From: Boswellia sacra
Lineage: Eukaryota > Streptophyta > Magnoliopsida > Sapindales > Burseraceae
DNA: 64,000 nt
Direction of reading: 5' to 3'
Assembly: GCA_013180625.2 (NCBI GenBank)
Contig: SNVD02007458.1
Coordinates: 186,001 to 250,000, forward strand
The notes beneath the pieces are model-generated. The model did no database searches, was not told the DNA's origin, and worked only from the letters and a program-made list of their open reading frames with translations. The position numbers were made by a program, and so were the translations under genes. Every line of letters starts with the position of its first letter. Position 1 is the first letter of the stretch. Shown here in pieces: positions 11,731-22,032 of the stretch.

Positions 11731-12748
11731 CACGCATGGATTTGAAGGTTTACTTGAAAGAATTTCATGTAAGATTGAAGATTCATTCCCACTTTAGTGT
11801 AACTGATCAAATTCTAATGTGAGAAATCTGTGAGTATATGGAAAGTTCGATCTCGATCACCTAGTTTTGCAGTTGTGTTCATTTATCCGTATATGGAATT
11901 ACATACATACATACATATATGTGTGTATGTGCTCGCGCGTGTGTGATTGAATTAACTAAAAACCTCTGATCGGTTTACAATAAATTACAACTTAACTAAA
12001 TGGTTTCTCTATGATTATATCCTCGCGCAATACTCTTGGCATATATTAAGTAAATTAATTCGTAAACGATATCATAGAATCAATTAAACTACTAAATATT
12101 GCCAACGTTGTTTCAACTCACTGATAAATTAAACAACTTACCTCATCGCTTCTATTTTTATTAAGTCACAGAGTGTCTTATTATAATTTAAAAGAGGGTT
12201 ATGTCAAATTGTTTGTGATTTTGGAAAAGAGATCTAAAACACCCGTATAAAAGTAGAAGTACTATATGAAAAAGCTTAATTGGTGTTCTATCACAAAGAA
12301 TAGTCTGTCAAAGATTAGTGTTGCCTATCTCTGCAGTATATCCTATGTACTAATGGAAGTCACTGAAGAATGCATGAGATTTAAAAAACCGATATATATC
12401 ACAACCAATTAATTGACCACCAAGCATGGAAACTATATATCATAAAGTTCAAATTTCTACTTCAACTACAAACCTTTTAATTACAAGGCATAAACCGAAA
12501 TCCAATGACAAGTTCAATATATATATATATATATGTAGAGCTCTACATGATCCACATATAGTGTACGTTCAATGAGTGAAACAAGAGAAGTACTACATGA
12601 TCTACATGCATGCAAACCTAAACTGCGGTTTCCATCTTCAGTTGAAAGCCGCCACCAACTGATCAGGATAACACAGGGATCGATGACAGTTCCATAGAGG
12701 AAAAATTTTACCAAATTGATGGACTTAAGGAATACAAAGGACAATATT
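11731..12748. other. Flank downstream of kinase copy 2; duplicate of 185-835
   Basis: This is non-coding. It matches the region downstream of kinase copy 1 in order and is also partly matched at 27420-27640 and 31440-31720. It holds small simple repeats: (acat)n at about 11903-11918, gtgtgtatgtgctcgcgcgtgtgtg at about 11920-11946, and (at)n at about 12518-12534. Confidence 0.5.
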
Positions 12749-13640
12749 TTAGGGTTTTTTAATTCTAGGCTCAGCCGGCGGAGGAACTATTGTGGTCTGC
12801 GCTGGCACTGTTGTGGTAACATCATCAAGAATGTAGTAGGGATGGTTGAGCAGCATCCTAGCAGTCCAGCGTTCTCTAGGATTCGTTACAAAGCATTTCA
12901 TCAAGAAATCTTTGCCCTCCGCAGACATATTTTTAGGTAGTATTGTGTCATTTTCAAGACAGCAAGTTCAAACATGAAAGTCTCCTTATCAAACCACGGC
13001 ATAGCCCGCTTCCCTGTAACCATCTCCACCACGATGCAACCCAGAGACCAGATATCAAGAGACGCATCGATTTCGCCCGCCGCAACAGACTCAGGAGACA
13101 TGTAAACAGGCGTTCCTCGAAACCTAATAAGCTTGCAACAATCTCCATGCAACAGTTGATCCAAAGGCTCTTTCGCTAATCCAAAATCCGCAATTTTAAC
13201 GTGATTTATCCCCTCATCTTGTAAAGGATAAAACGAGGATATTTGCTGACTTCAGATCGCAGTGCACGTAACCAATTGCATGAATTTTACAGAGAACCTT
13301 TAGTAAAGTGCGAGTGTAGCGTTGAATCTCACTTTCTCGCAAACTGCTGCGATTTCTTATCAAATCCTCTAGCGTACCTCCTGGGGCGTATTCCAGAAGC
13401 AGATTATACACAAAACTTAGTATATTCTCCAAAGTTATCTCTTCTCCGAAACAAGTCACGATCTCCAAGGAACCTGCGAGGTTTTTAAGAATTTTGCTTT
13501 CTTCCTGTAGCGAGGAGGAGTGTTTGAATCTTGCCGACTTCACGGCTATGCGTCGAAGGGTAGGGATGACAGGAAGGGCGAGACAGAACTCTCTCTTTCG
13601 CCCACTTTACACCTATGAATGGAGGAGCAGGGCTCTGCAT
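12749..13640 (-). pseudogene. MAPKKK17/18-like protein kinase relic, copy 2
   Basis: This is a nearly full-length, intronless kinase on the minus strand. A possible start is at 13640 (MQSPAPPF), but the glycine loop is damaged and out of frame. The rest shows IAVKSARFKH (the invariant Lys), EYAPGGTLEDLI (hinge), YVHCDLKSANIL (catalytic loop), VKIADFGLAKEP (DFG), GTPVYMSPESV and IWSLGCIVVEMVTG, ending with RERWTARMLLNHPY and a tail stopping at 12749-12751. Three frameshifts break it: near the glycine loop (about 13575), after SANILV (about 13220) and after LAVLKMT (about 12935). The family in Arabidopsis is ABA- and stress-responsive. It could be a very recent pseudogene, because between the shifts the frame is clean. 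Confidence 0.85.
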
Positions 13641-13932
13641 TTGATGAACCGACTGCGTGGATGATGAAACCGAAAACGATTGTTTACAGTACATTCCAGA
13701 TGAATCTTTGATTAATTATTGTAAACTCAAGGATGATCTTCTAAGTTCGAAAGCAGGAAATTACGTGAAAGTGAGGTTCCAGTTATCAACAGGTATGACG
13801 AAATATTTCAGTTATCTACAAGGATTAGGAAAATTATCCAAATATGAAACGATCATGTAACTTTCTTATCTAATAATTAGTTCGAAAACTGAGATTAGTT
13901 AGGATTAATTTCCTTAATTGTACTATTAATCT

Positions 13933-15407
13933 GATAGGCAATGGGACGGGGCGGCAAGTAATCATCCCCGCCCTCTCAAATATTTTTTTGTCCCGCCTCG
14001 CCCCATTAGCCCGGAACGAGACCAGGGGGTGGGGGTTGGAGACGGGGACACGGCAATATTTGAAAGACAAGACCCCACCCCGCCCCACCTAATTAAATTT
14101 TATTAAATTATTTAATCTAAAATATAAATATATTGATGATCATTATTTAAAACTATAAAAAGCATTATATTCAATCTACTTCATTCAAAAAAAATATATA
14201 CATGTATAGATTTTAAAAATAACAATAAATAAATTTATACTTAACCTAAAATAAAATAAATACACACATAATGCGTATTGTAAAAATGATTCACAATCAA
14301 ATCTAATTATCCAAAAATTATTAAAAGTCAAAAGAAATAAATTAATTTCTGTTAGATAAAAAAAATCATTACTCATAAAGTTTATATAAGTTTTTATTTA
14401 TATTAGCATTGTACAAGTTAAATAGTGATTATTCTTCAACTCAAATAGAAATAAAATTAATTTATATTAGATAAAATTTTATTACACATAAAGTTTAGAT
14501 AAGTTTTCATTTATATTGATATTATGTAAGCTAAATGGTGATGTATAAATTATTTATATCATCTACAAAAATAATGACCACTAATTACTATTTGACTTTA
14601 TTAGTAGTAATAATGTTACATACTCTTAATAATGTTCAAAGTGTATTATTACTTTTAAACTAGTTAATTGACTATTTTTCAAATAATTTATAATATAATT
14701 AAATATTTTTATAATAGCATGTTGATTTAATTTCAATCTAATAACAAAAATATGATTGACATATATCAATTAATTAGCATTAGATGTATATATAACATTA
14801 ATAATTCAATTAATCAACTTAAATTAAGATAAAACATTTGTTTAAGGTTATAAGATTATTATTATCATATTTCTATTTATATATTTAGAAAATAATACAT
14901 TGATTATATTAGAGGTATACATTTTGAAAACAATCTTATTAATATTGTAACTAGTACTAGGAATCTATATCAAGATAGTACATACAAATTTAATTTCTAT
15001 AAATTACAAAGATTTTATTTTATCATTATAACATGACTAAATTAATGTTAATATACTAGAAGATTCATAATTATTACTTAAAGTGTAACTTTTTTTAAAG
15101 TTTTTGTACTGTTTGTACAAGTATAAAGAGTTCACATATATGAGAAGTTTAACAAATATAAACTTAAAAATTCTAGTAGTCCCAAAATTTTAATATTTTA
15201 CAAAGATACCCCTACATCCTTTGGGGTGGGATGGGGTGGGGCGATGGGTCTAATGGGTTAGGCCCAAACCCGGACCCGCCCTAAATGGGGTAGCACACTT
15301 AAAGATCCAAACTCACCCTTACACTCAAAAAGGACAGGTCAAGACCCGCCCCTAAAGCACGGGTCATGGCGGGTCCCCGGAACCAATGGATTTTTTTGCC
15401 ATCCCTA
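13933..15407. mobile_element. Non-autonomous element with GC-rich ends, probably hAT-like
   Basis: The ends are a rough inverted repeat: the left begins gataggcaatgggacggggcg and the right, reverse-complemented, begins tagggatggcaaaaaaatcc followed by a cggg-rich stretch. Plant hAT elements with agggatggcaa ends and gggcggg-rich subterminal parts are common. Flanks attaattct-like at 13925-13932 (attaatct) and 15408-15415 (attaatca) match at 7 of 8 bases, which fits an 8-bp hAT target duplication. The interior is very AT-rich with no transposase. Confidence 0.55.
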
Positions 15408-16875
15408 ATTAATCATGAATTAATCCAATTATTTATTGCCACATGTATATTAATATTTTAATTATGTTTTACATAATTATTTATATTTTTCTTTTAAAAA
15501 ATTCGTTTCCAACATCAACCTAGCTAATTTATTGAATGTACATTTAAAAAATAAAAAAATGCAATCTGTTATTTGGCATAGTATTTAGTTTTTCAACTAA
15601 AGATAGGTTTGCAAGGGATAAAGTTGTTTTAGTAATTATTTGTAATCAGCCAAAGTAAAGAATGTTAAAATTAACGATTATAATAATTTCTGAAGAAGAT
15701 CAATCAATGTAATTAACATAAACAAGAAATTATTTGCATTTTCCAAGTCTTATATCAATAATTGCCTGTTTTATATAATATAATATGTGGTTCTTGATGA
15801 TAAGTATTTTATTTTGCAAACAAAATTTATTATAATTTTAGGCTACACATGGGAGTCACAACATGATTGGAGTAGATTGGACTTGTAGTGAGATTGGGAT
15901 TTGAGATTGGGACTAAAATAGATTATACTACATATAATATTACCTTATATTTGGTGTAATATGAGACTAGACTATGTTAGTACATGTTAATTTTTAAAAG
16001 ATTAATTTTAAATATAAACTGATTTGATATATATTTTTCACGTTTAATTTGAACAAAAATTAATTTAACATTTATATTTAAAATATTAAATACTGGTTAA
16101 TACTTCCACTAAAATAATAAATCAAAATATTTTTTTACATTATAAATTAAGTTTTATATGGTTTAAAATTAAATTTAATATTATTGGTTATTTGTTATAT
16201 TATTATTTCATCATTTTTATTAGTTAAAAGTCAAGACTAATTTTAGTTAAAAGCAATTAAATATTTAAATATATATAATTAAAAATTTTTATCATTTTAA
16301 ATTTTTATTTATTATTTATTTTAATTTAATTCAAATTTTAAAAATAAGAAAAATGTTGTCACAACTTGGCGCTGCAAGTCCGATGGTTCATGGCCTAACC
16401 AGTCCCATGAAAGTGGCATTATGAGATGGTGTTATGACAAATACTTATTCCAACCCATTTTCCCAAACGTGCACCAAATACAAGGATAGGACTAATATTA
16501 GACCAATCCTATGTTTGGTTGCTCCCAAACGGGCTTTTAAAGTCCAAATAACAATGTTGTGCATACATTGTTTAAGAGAAATAAATTGAAATCCTTGGTA
16601 ATAATTATATAATTTAATAAATTCACAATGTGAACTACCTCTATTCATGAAAGAAGATATACTTTAAATTCTTTAAGGACAAGGATCATCTCCTTAACCT
16701 TTGCTTTTTCCAAGCTTTTTGAAACATATGATTCGTAGTTAGAGAAATTGAATTAATAAAGAAAGAGAGTGAAAGCAAATCTAAACCATTCATATAAGTG
16801 GAAATCCATTTGTCAACATCTTCTTAAAAGCTCAGGTAAAGCTAAGATGAGAAGAGAATTGTAATCCATACTTTA
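15408..16875. other. AT-rich intergenic, possible further MITE
   Basis: No gene is supported. About 15848-16530 may be another inverted-repeat element: its right part carries cccaaacgtgcaccaaataca and cccaaacgggc, typical of tourist- or hAT-like termini. I could not match a clear left end or target duplication. Confidence 0.35.
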
Positions 16876-17841
16876 AATCACTACAAGAATTTTTTGCATA
16901 TTTGTCACTTCACAATTTTTTTATTTCGCAGTTTTTTAAAAAAGTCATAAATTTAATCATGTCCTAAAAGTCAAACCTATCAATTCATCTTATTTATCAC
17001 TTTTTGCCTTTATTCAATCACATATATATCATATTTTTATAAAAGTTTGACAAATATGTGAAAATATAATTTTTTATTTTCCCTCTCAAATTTTCCTCTT
17101 TCTTTTCATTTTCTCTTTCAAATATGTGAATATAATATTTAAAATTTCAATAAATTTATCTAAATATAATTAAACAATATAATTTTATTTTTAATCTAAA
17201 ATTAAAAATAATTTTTAAAAATCTTTAAATTAAAGATAACATTATTATATGTATGAAAAGAATAAATTTTTAAATATTAAATTTTAGAAAAATGAATTTT
17301 TAAATGTGAAAATTTTATGAAATAAATAAAATTATTTTATAATTTCAAAGTGATGAAAATCACATTATTTAATTGCTTTGATGAAAATTAAGCAATTAAA
17401 AATATCAAAAAAATTATTTTGCAATAATATAATATTTTAAATATGCAAAAAATTATTATAATTTATTTTAAAACTTAAATTAAAACATTTAGTGCTCGAA
17501 AAATTATAAAAAATTAGTCTAATGGTGTAAATGAAAAAGTTTGAAATATAGGGACTGAACATGGGATGATTTTGATAATTTTTAATAGATATGGATTTCC
17601 TGGAATTTCACAATTCTATATAAAGAAAATGAACTTCATTTACAACCCTAGCCGTAATCTCCTAGATCTAAATGCCTAATTCCTAAACCTTCCTCCACTC
17701 TACTATCCTATGCCATCGTCCACTCCACTGTCCTTGGCCACCTCCATTTCCACCCTTCTTACTTGCAACTCTCCTCCAAGTCTTCTCCAGTCACTCCCCG
17801 TTCATTCCGGTTCTCATCACCTCAAGTCACTTCGCTCATCT

Positions 17842-17990
17842 ACTTATGGAGTGACGGTGTTCGACCCCATCACTCAAACTTGGGACCGTGTTGAACCCGT
17901 TCCCCAGTATCCAGATGGGCTTCTGTTGTTTTGTCAAGTTGCCAGCTCGCAAGGGAAGCTTGTGGTGATGGCAGATGGGACCCAATGAGC
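17842..17990 (+). pseudogene. F-box/kelch-repeat gene fragment (KMD/SKIP type), captured
   Basis: The frame reads TYGVTVFDPITQTWDRVEPV then PQYPDGLLLFCQVASSQGKL and VVM. This resembles the first kelch blades of plant F-box/kelch proteins of the KMD/SKIP20-like group, where a GGWDP motif normally follows. Here one base appears lost (atggcagatgggaccc), so WDPMS continues in the next frame and homology stops near 17990. No F-box domain is present upstream in the element. The upstream ORF extension from 17710 is not recognisable. The family assignment is from motif memory, not a search. Confidence 0.7.
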
Positions 17991-18201
17991 AACAACGAGA
18001 GATGACGATGAAAAGAATCGCTTACTTGCTCAAAAGAGGGATTTTTGAAGGCTGGCTTACGAGGCAAGGAGTCCAAGCCGAGCCAAGAAAATTGGCAATT
18101 CTTGAAGTTTTCGGGATGTTCGACCACTCGCTCGCGATCAAGGAACTTCAGTCTGCAAGAAACCAAAAGACATCTCTTTCTCGTTCTCTGCAATCTCTGC
18201 G

Positions 18202-19650
18202 ATGCCAAAGATCCAATCTTTTCTCTTCTTGTTCCCGATCCTTGCACCAACTTTCATATTTTCGCAGCCTACAAAACCATGGAAGTTCCCCAGTGATCCA
18301 CAGTTGTTTTCAGGTGTTTTCTATATTCTGATGTAAATTTTTTCATTTTCATAGATTTGTCTGGTTGAGGGAAAGTTATGATTTTTTTTTTAAAACTTTG
18401 GTTATGCTGGGGGTGTTCAGTCAAAGCATCTTATGAAAGAAGAGCTTTTACGCTTTCGAAACCTTTGGTCGGAGAAGACGGAAGGATTTATGCTTGCTCA
18501 GAGAAGACTTTATTTGCATTCAAAAGTAATGGTTCCATTGCTTGGTCCTTGGATTTAGATTTTAGATGTAACATTAACATGGCTCCAATCCATGGAGGTA
18601 GGGGTAAGGTGTGTAATTTTCAGTATAATAGGGTAAATCTGCAAACAACTCTCTATTTCTGCAAGTGCTTTTCTCTCTTGTTTCATCTTTTGAACTTACG
18701 AAAGCTCTTGGCATATGTATTTGGTAGTGGAGAACTGAGTGCTCAAGGCCAATTTTTTGAAAATAGGGAGTTATGAACCTGCCACACAAGTTTTCTTTGG
18801 CCCAAGACCAGGTCAAGAAGGAGTAGATGAAATTTCTGGACTTGCAGTAAGCACATTGTGGCCATCAGTTTTCATTAATGTTAAAGATAGGGGACTCTTT
18901 GCATACATGACTCGTGGACAACTACTGTGGAGCGCTGGGCCTGTGATCGATCAATTTGGCTACCGTCAAGGTTGTAGGAAAAGTATTACAGACTGTTGTT
19001 TTGCTTCAGCTCCTGTCATTGATCAATGTGAGGCTAGTAGATATGTAAGTTCTTCTCAATTCTCATCTCTATTCATGAATGTATTAGATAGTTTTAAATT
19101 TTTAAAGTCTTAAAGATTTCACATTGTCAATTTAAGATTGTTAAATGGTATACCTTTCTTGGACAAATTTCTATATTCCTATAAATGCTTTTACTTATGG
19201 CACCTATAGAGTTTTTGCATTTGCAAATTTCAAACACTCAAGGTGAATTGTACTCTATGTTAGTTCATAGTCCTCACTTTAATTGGATTCAAGATTTTAG
19301 TTCATTTGACAAGTCTTCACTATCACCCCGGGAAACAATGGCTGCTTGTATATCAAAATACCAGCTAAGGCTCTTGTGTTGGCGCTAGATGCTTTTTCTG
19401 GAAATGTTCTATGGAATAGAAGTGTTGGGCCATTGACTACTGCAGAATATGCACCAGTTGTCAACTCTAATGGTAAATATGTGCAACAAAGTTAATTCAT
19501 TTGTTAAAAGCCTAATACCATAGTTTGATCATTAACTCAAGCTTTTGATAAGTTGTTTGGCCTTTGTTCAAAAACCTATAACTGTTTCCTACTTTCTATT
19601 ACTTCAATTGATGTTTCAGGTTAGATATCTGTTGGGTCATTATATGTAGA
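18202..19650 (+). pseudogene. GAMETE EXPRESSED 3 (GEX3)-like gene fragment, captured
   Basis: GEX3 is a plant PQQ-like beta-propeller membrane protein expressed in gametes. Exon 1 (18202-18313) encodes a hydrophobic signal-like start followed by KPWKFPSDPQLFSG. The intron (18314-18420) has GT-AG ends in phase, and exon 2 (18421 to about 18609) carries KPLVGEDGRIYACSEKT and SLDLDFRCNINMAPIHGG. Exon 3 (about 18717-19044) and exon 4 (19227-19472) carry EISGLAVSTLWPSVF, the QGCRKSITDCC block and ISNTQGELYS. Exon 5 starts at 19620. Lesions: TGA at 18736-18738, the acceptor before 19227 reading caa instead of cag, a 1-base loss near 19313, and TAG at 19622-19624 where homologs have Trp. The 3' half is absent. 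Confidence 0.85.
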
Positions 19651-20089
19651 AAAGTTTAAAATTCGTCATTAAAATTATGTGCTTGTAAGTTGCTAAATGT
19701 CAGTGCACTGCTCTATTGTTTCACGAAGTCTACATAGCTTCTATAGGGGTAAGGAATGAAGTCATCCTTAATTTGATGGGAATCTAATCGTATCAAGTTA
19801 AATGTCAGTGCACTACTCTGTTGTTTTCTAAGCTGCGCTTTCTTATTTGTCATGTGGATTTGGCCAGCATTATCAAGCCTTACGTTGTATTGTTCTTCAA
19901 ATTCATTGGGCTCATTAGCAATATAGCATTTTGCTTGTATCAATTTGATACTAGTGTCAAATTTATGGTGGTTTTAGTTGTGCAGTTGATCTTCTATTCA
20001 AAATTGCTACCATGTAAATACATATTGGTATAATTTGCATGTTTCAAAATCATTACATAATATGCAAATCATACCACTACTCGTAAAGG

Positions 20090-20170
20090 AAGGTTGTTGT
20101 AGTTATTGGAGGTTATATTGGCATGGAGGTTGCTGCAGCAGCAGTTGGTTGGAAACTTGATACTATAGCA
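20090..20170 (+). pseudogene. Monodehydroascorbate reductase exon fragment, captured
   Basis: The plus strand reads KVVVVIGGYIGMEVAAAAVG then WKLDT, the NAD(P)H-binding Rossmann motif of organelle-type plant monodehydroascorbate reductase. Homologs have GGGYIGMEVAAAAVGWKLDT, so the first glycine of the motif is Ile here. The match starts abruptly at 20090 and stops after LDT. The enzyme regenerates ascorbate; this 27-codon shard cannot. It is the third host gene represented in the CACTA element. Confidence 0.8.
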
Positions 20171-20500
20171 TGCACCTAATTGAAATAATGTTGTCTGTTC
20201 AAAATGTGGCCTTTGTTAGTCAGTATTGCTAACTCATGCATTTTTGGATGGAAGTGGTTATTGTCACTTAATTATCAAATTACAGTGACCTCCATTTCAA
20301 TGTTTCTTTCCTTCCATGTTCTCATATTCAATTTCTTTTATTTCATATATATCATGTGATCCTCCATTGCAAATGATCTTTACCAATTACCAATAGAGTA
20401 TGTGGATATAATTAAATAATTGAAGTTGTCAGATGTCTGTGAGAATCAATTTTTGGTCCTTCAATTGTTTCACTAATTCTTCCACTCTACGTGTCATTAA

Positions 20501-20690
20501 ATATATACTTGGCAGCTAAAAACTGCCAAGTATATATTTTTTTTAATTTTTAAAACTATTTATACTTACGACCAAAAACCACCAAGTATAGTCACGTGCA
20601 TATTTGGCAGGTTGACCGACCGCCAAATTGACTATATTTGGTGGCGCCATTGGTGGCGCTTTCAAGGCCGCCAAATATGAGTATTTTTCT
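20501..20690. repeat. 3' subterminal repeats of the CACTA element, with a perfect hairpin
   Basis: Arms at 20501-20515 and 20523-20537 are perfect 15-bp inverted copies (atatatacttggcag / ctgccaagtatatat) with a 7-base loop. Variants of the same word recur on both strands toward the end: ccaccaagtatag (about 20579), catatttggcagg (about 20599), ccgccaaattgac, atatttggtggcg and ccgccaaatatg. CACTA transposases (TNPA in En/Spm) bind clustered subterminal motifs, so these are plausible binding sites. The 5' subterminal zone lacks an obvious equivalent. Confidence 0.7.
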
Positions 20691-20996
20691 TGTAGTGAAT
20701 GTATATAGTTACGAAGGATCATGTTATATGTTGTTAGATATTTGTTAAAAAGCCAAGGGGATTAGCTATAATACATCCTATGTATTGATACATCCCATTT
20801 TTTGGGTATAAAGTAATATTAAAATTAATAGAAGACTTTTATTGAAATTAAATTATTTTACAATATAAAAAATTTAAAACAAGGCAACCAGTTTGACTAG
20901 TTTTATAAAATATATTTTTTTATTTGCGTAAATTAAAACTGATATTATCAAATCCCTAAAACATTCACGCTAATACACATACAGTTACAGCCGTCA

Positions 20997-22032
20997 TCAT
21001 TGATCAGACTCATTCTCATTGCTAAAGTTGCATCGTTGATCACCCCCTTCATCGTGGTTGATTTTGTCGTCGTCAACTAGCCATGCCTGATTATCGTCGT
21101 CATCATATGCATTTTTCTTCTATGAAGAATCAAAAGAAAGAACATCTTCAAAGCAATGGTAATCATACTGTGAACCATTGTTGCACCAAAACAGATTTGC
21201 AAGTATATTTTTTTCATCAATTGTGTACTAAAAAAATCTTCGATCAATCTCCTATTTAGATACGAGGTATGAAATAATTGACTTAGAGTCACTTAGAGTC
21301 AGTATGTTTAATTTCCTTATGGTGACTAGTGTCTAGTTGATTTTGTAAATCCTTATGATTGAAACCAACCTTTTTGTATGATCCAGATCAATTAACCATA
21401 GATTCCATTGCCTGAGATATCTTAATCCCAATGCAATGAAGAGATTTTGCTACTACGAAGTCGGAGTCCTAAACGAATTGATGTAATCACAAAAATTGCA
21501 CATGATTTGGAGACGCCAATTGATGGTAATGACTATCAACATAGTCCTTTACAACATTTTTCATAAATGTCAAATCCAAACAAACTCGGAATGCAGCAGT
21601 ACATCCTTGTCTAGTTATTGATCTTGGTTCACAAACCCTATCAGTTCTTTGAAGCCGTTTTGACATACGCTACCCTTGTTTTGAATATGACCACCTTCTC
21701 ATCATGATTTGGCCTTGCTTGTTTGTTTCAAGGGTATCTTTCCTAATGCTGAAGCCCGTTGCCTTAGAGTATTTAGAATAAAATGACTCTACCTCATCTA
21801 TAGATTCAAACTCCATACCAGCCACATCAAATTTTTGAAGATGATTAATGCCACCATGAAAGGAAGAAAATTGAGATGTTGAGATATCCTTACCATTTGT
21901 TGGTTCATCTGAATTAAGCTGATCATCAGAAATATCTTTTTTCATACTAGTACTTCGTACAAGATTAAACTTAGTAATGTAATCATCATTCAGATCAAAA
22001 ACAGGAGTAGCGTTAGTATCCCGTTCGGACAT
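20997..22032 (-). pseudogene. FAR1-related (FRS) protein, broken
   Basis: The minus-strand start at 22032 (MSERDTNATPVFDLND) opens 120 codons. They include the FAR1 DNA-binding region: AGMEFESIDEVESFYSKYSK then ATGFSIRKD, TNKQGQIMMRRW and SKQG-stop. The same frame continues past that TAG (about 21670) with REPRSITRQG-like, DSHYHQLASPNHVQFL and SLHCIGIKIS motifs, but has further stops near 21482, 21467 and 21389. After an internal deletion, the downstream frame (about 21250-21120) carries ILANLFWCNNGSQYDY and FEDVLSFD, the start of the MULE transposase-like domain. FRS proteins descend from Mutator transposases and some serve as transcription factors in far-red light signalling. This copy is dead. 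Confidence 0.85.

Larger units (their letters stand above)
16879..20697 (+). mobile_element. CACTA transposon carrying three host gene fragments
   Basis: The left end is CACTACAAGAATTTTTTGC (16879) and the right end is the inverse, reading ...TTTTTCTTGTAGTG (to 20697); both continue into catattt(g) a dozen bases in. AAT at 16876-16878 and 20698-20700 is the 3-bp target duplication expected of CACTA elements. The 3819-bp body has no TNPA/TNPD-type ORF. It carries, all on the plus strand, a piece of an F-box/kelch gene (17842-17990), the 5' half of GEX3 with introns (18202-19650) and an exon piece of a monodehydroascorbate reductase (20090-20170). Retained introns show capture at the DNA level. 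Confidence 0.9.

Noticed and set aside
13657..13860. Plus-strand ORF beside kinase copy 2
   Set aside because: No recognisable motif, and it runs away from the kinase start; probably chance.
17870..18250. 126-residue minus-strand ORF in the first CACTA element
   Set aside because: It overlaps the F-box/kelch and GEX3 sense fragments and shows no motif of its own.
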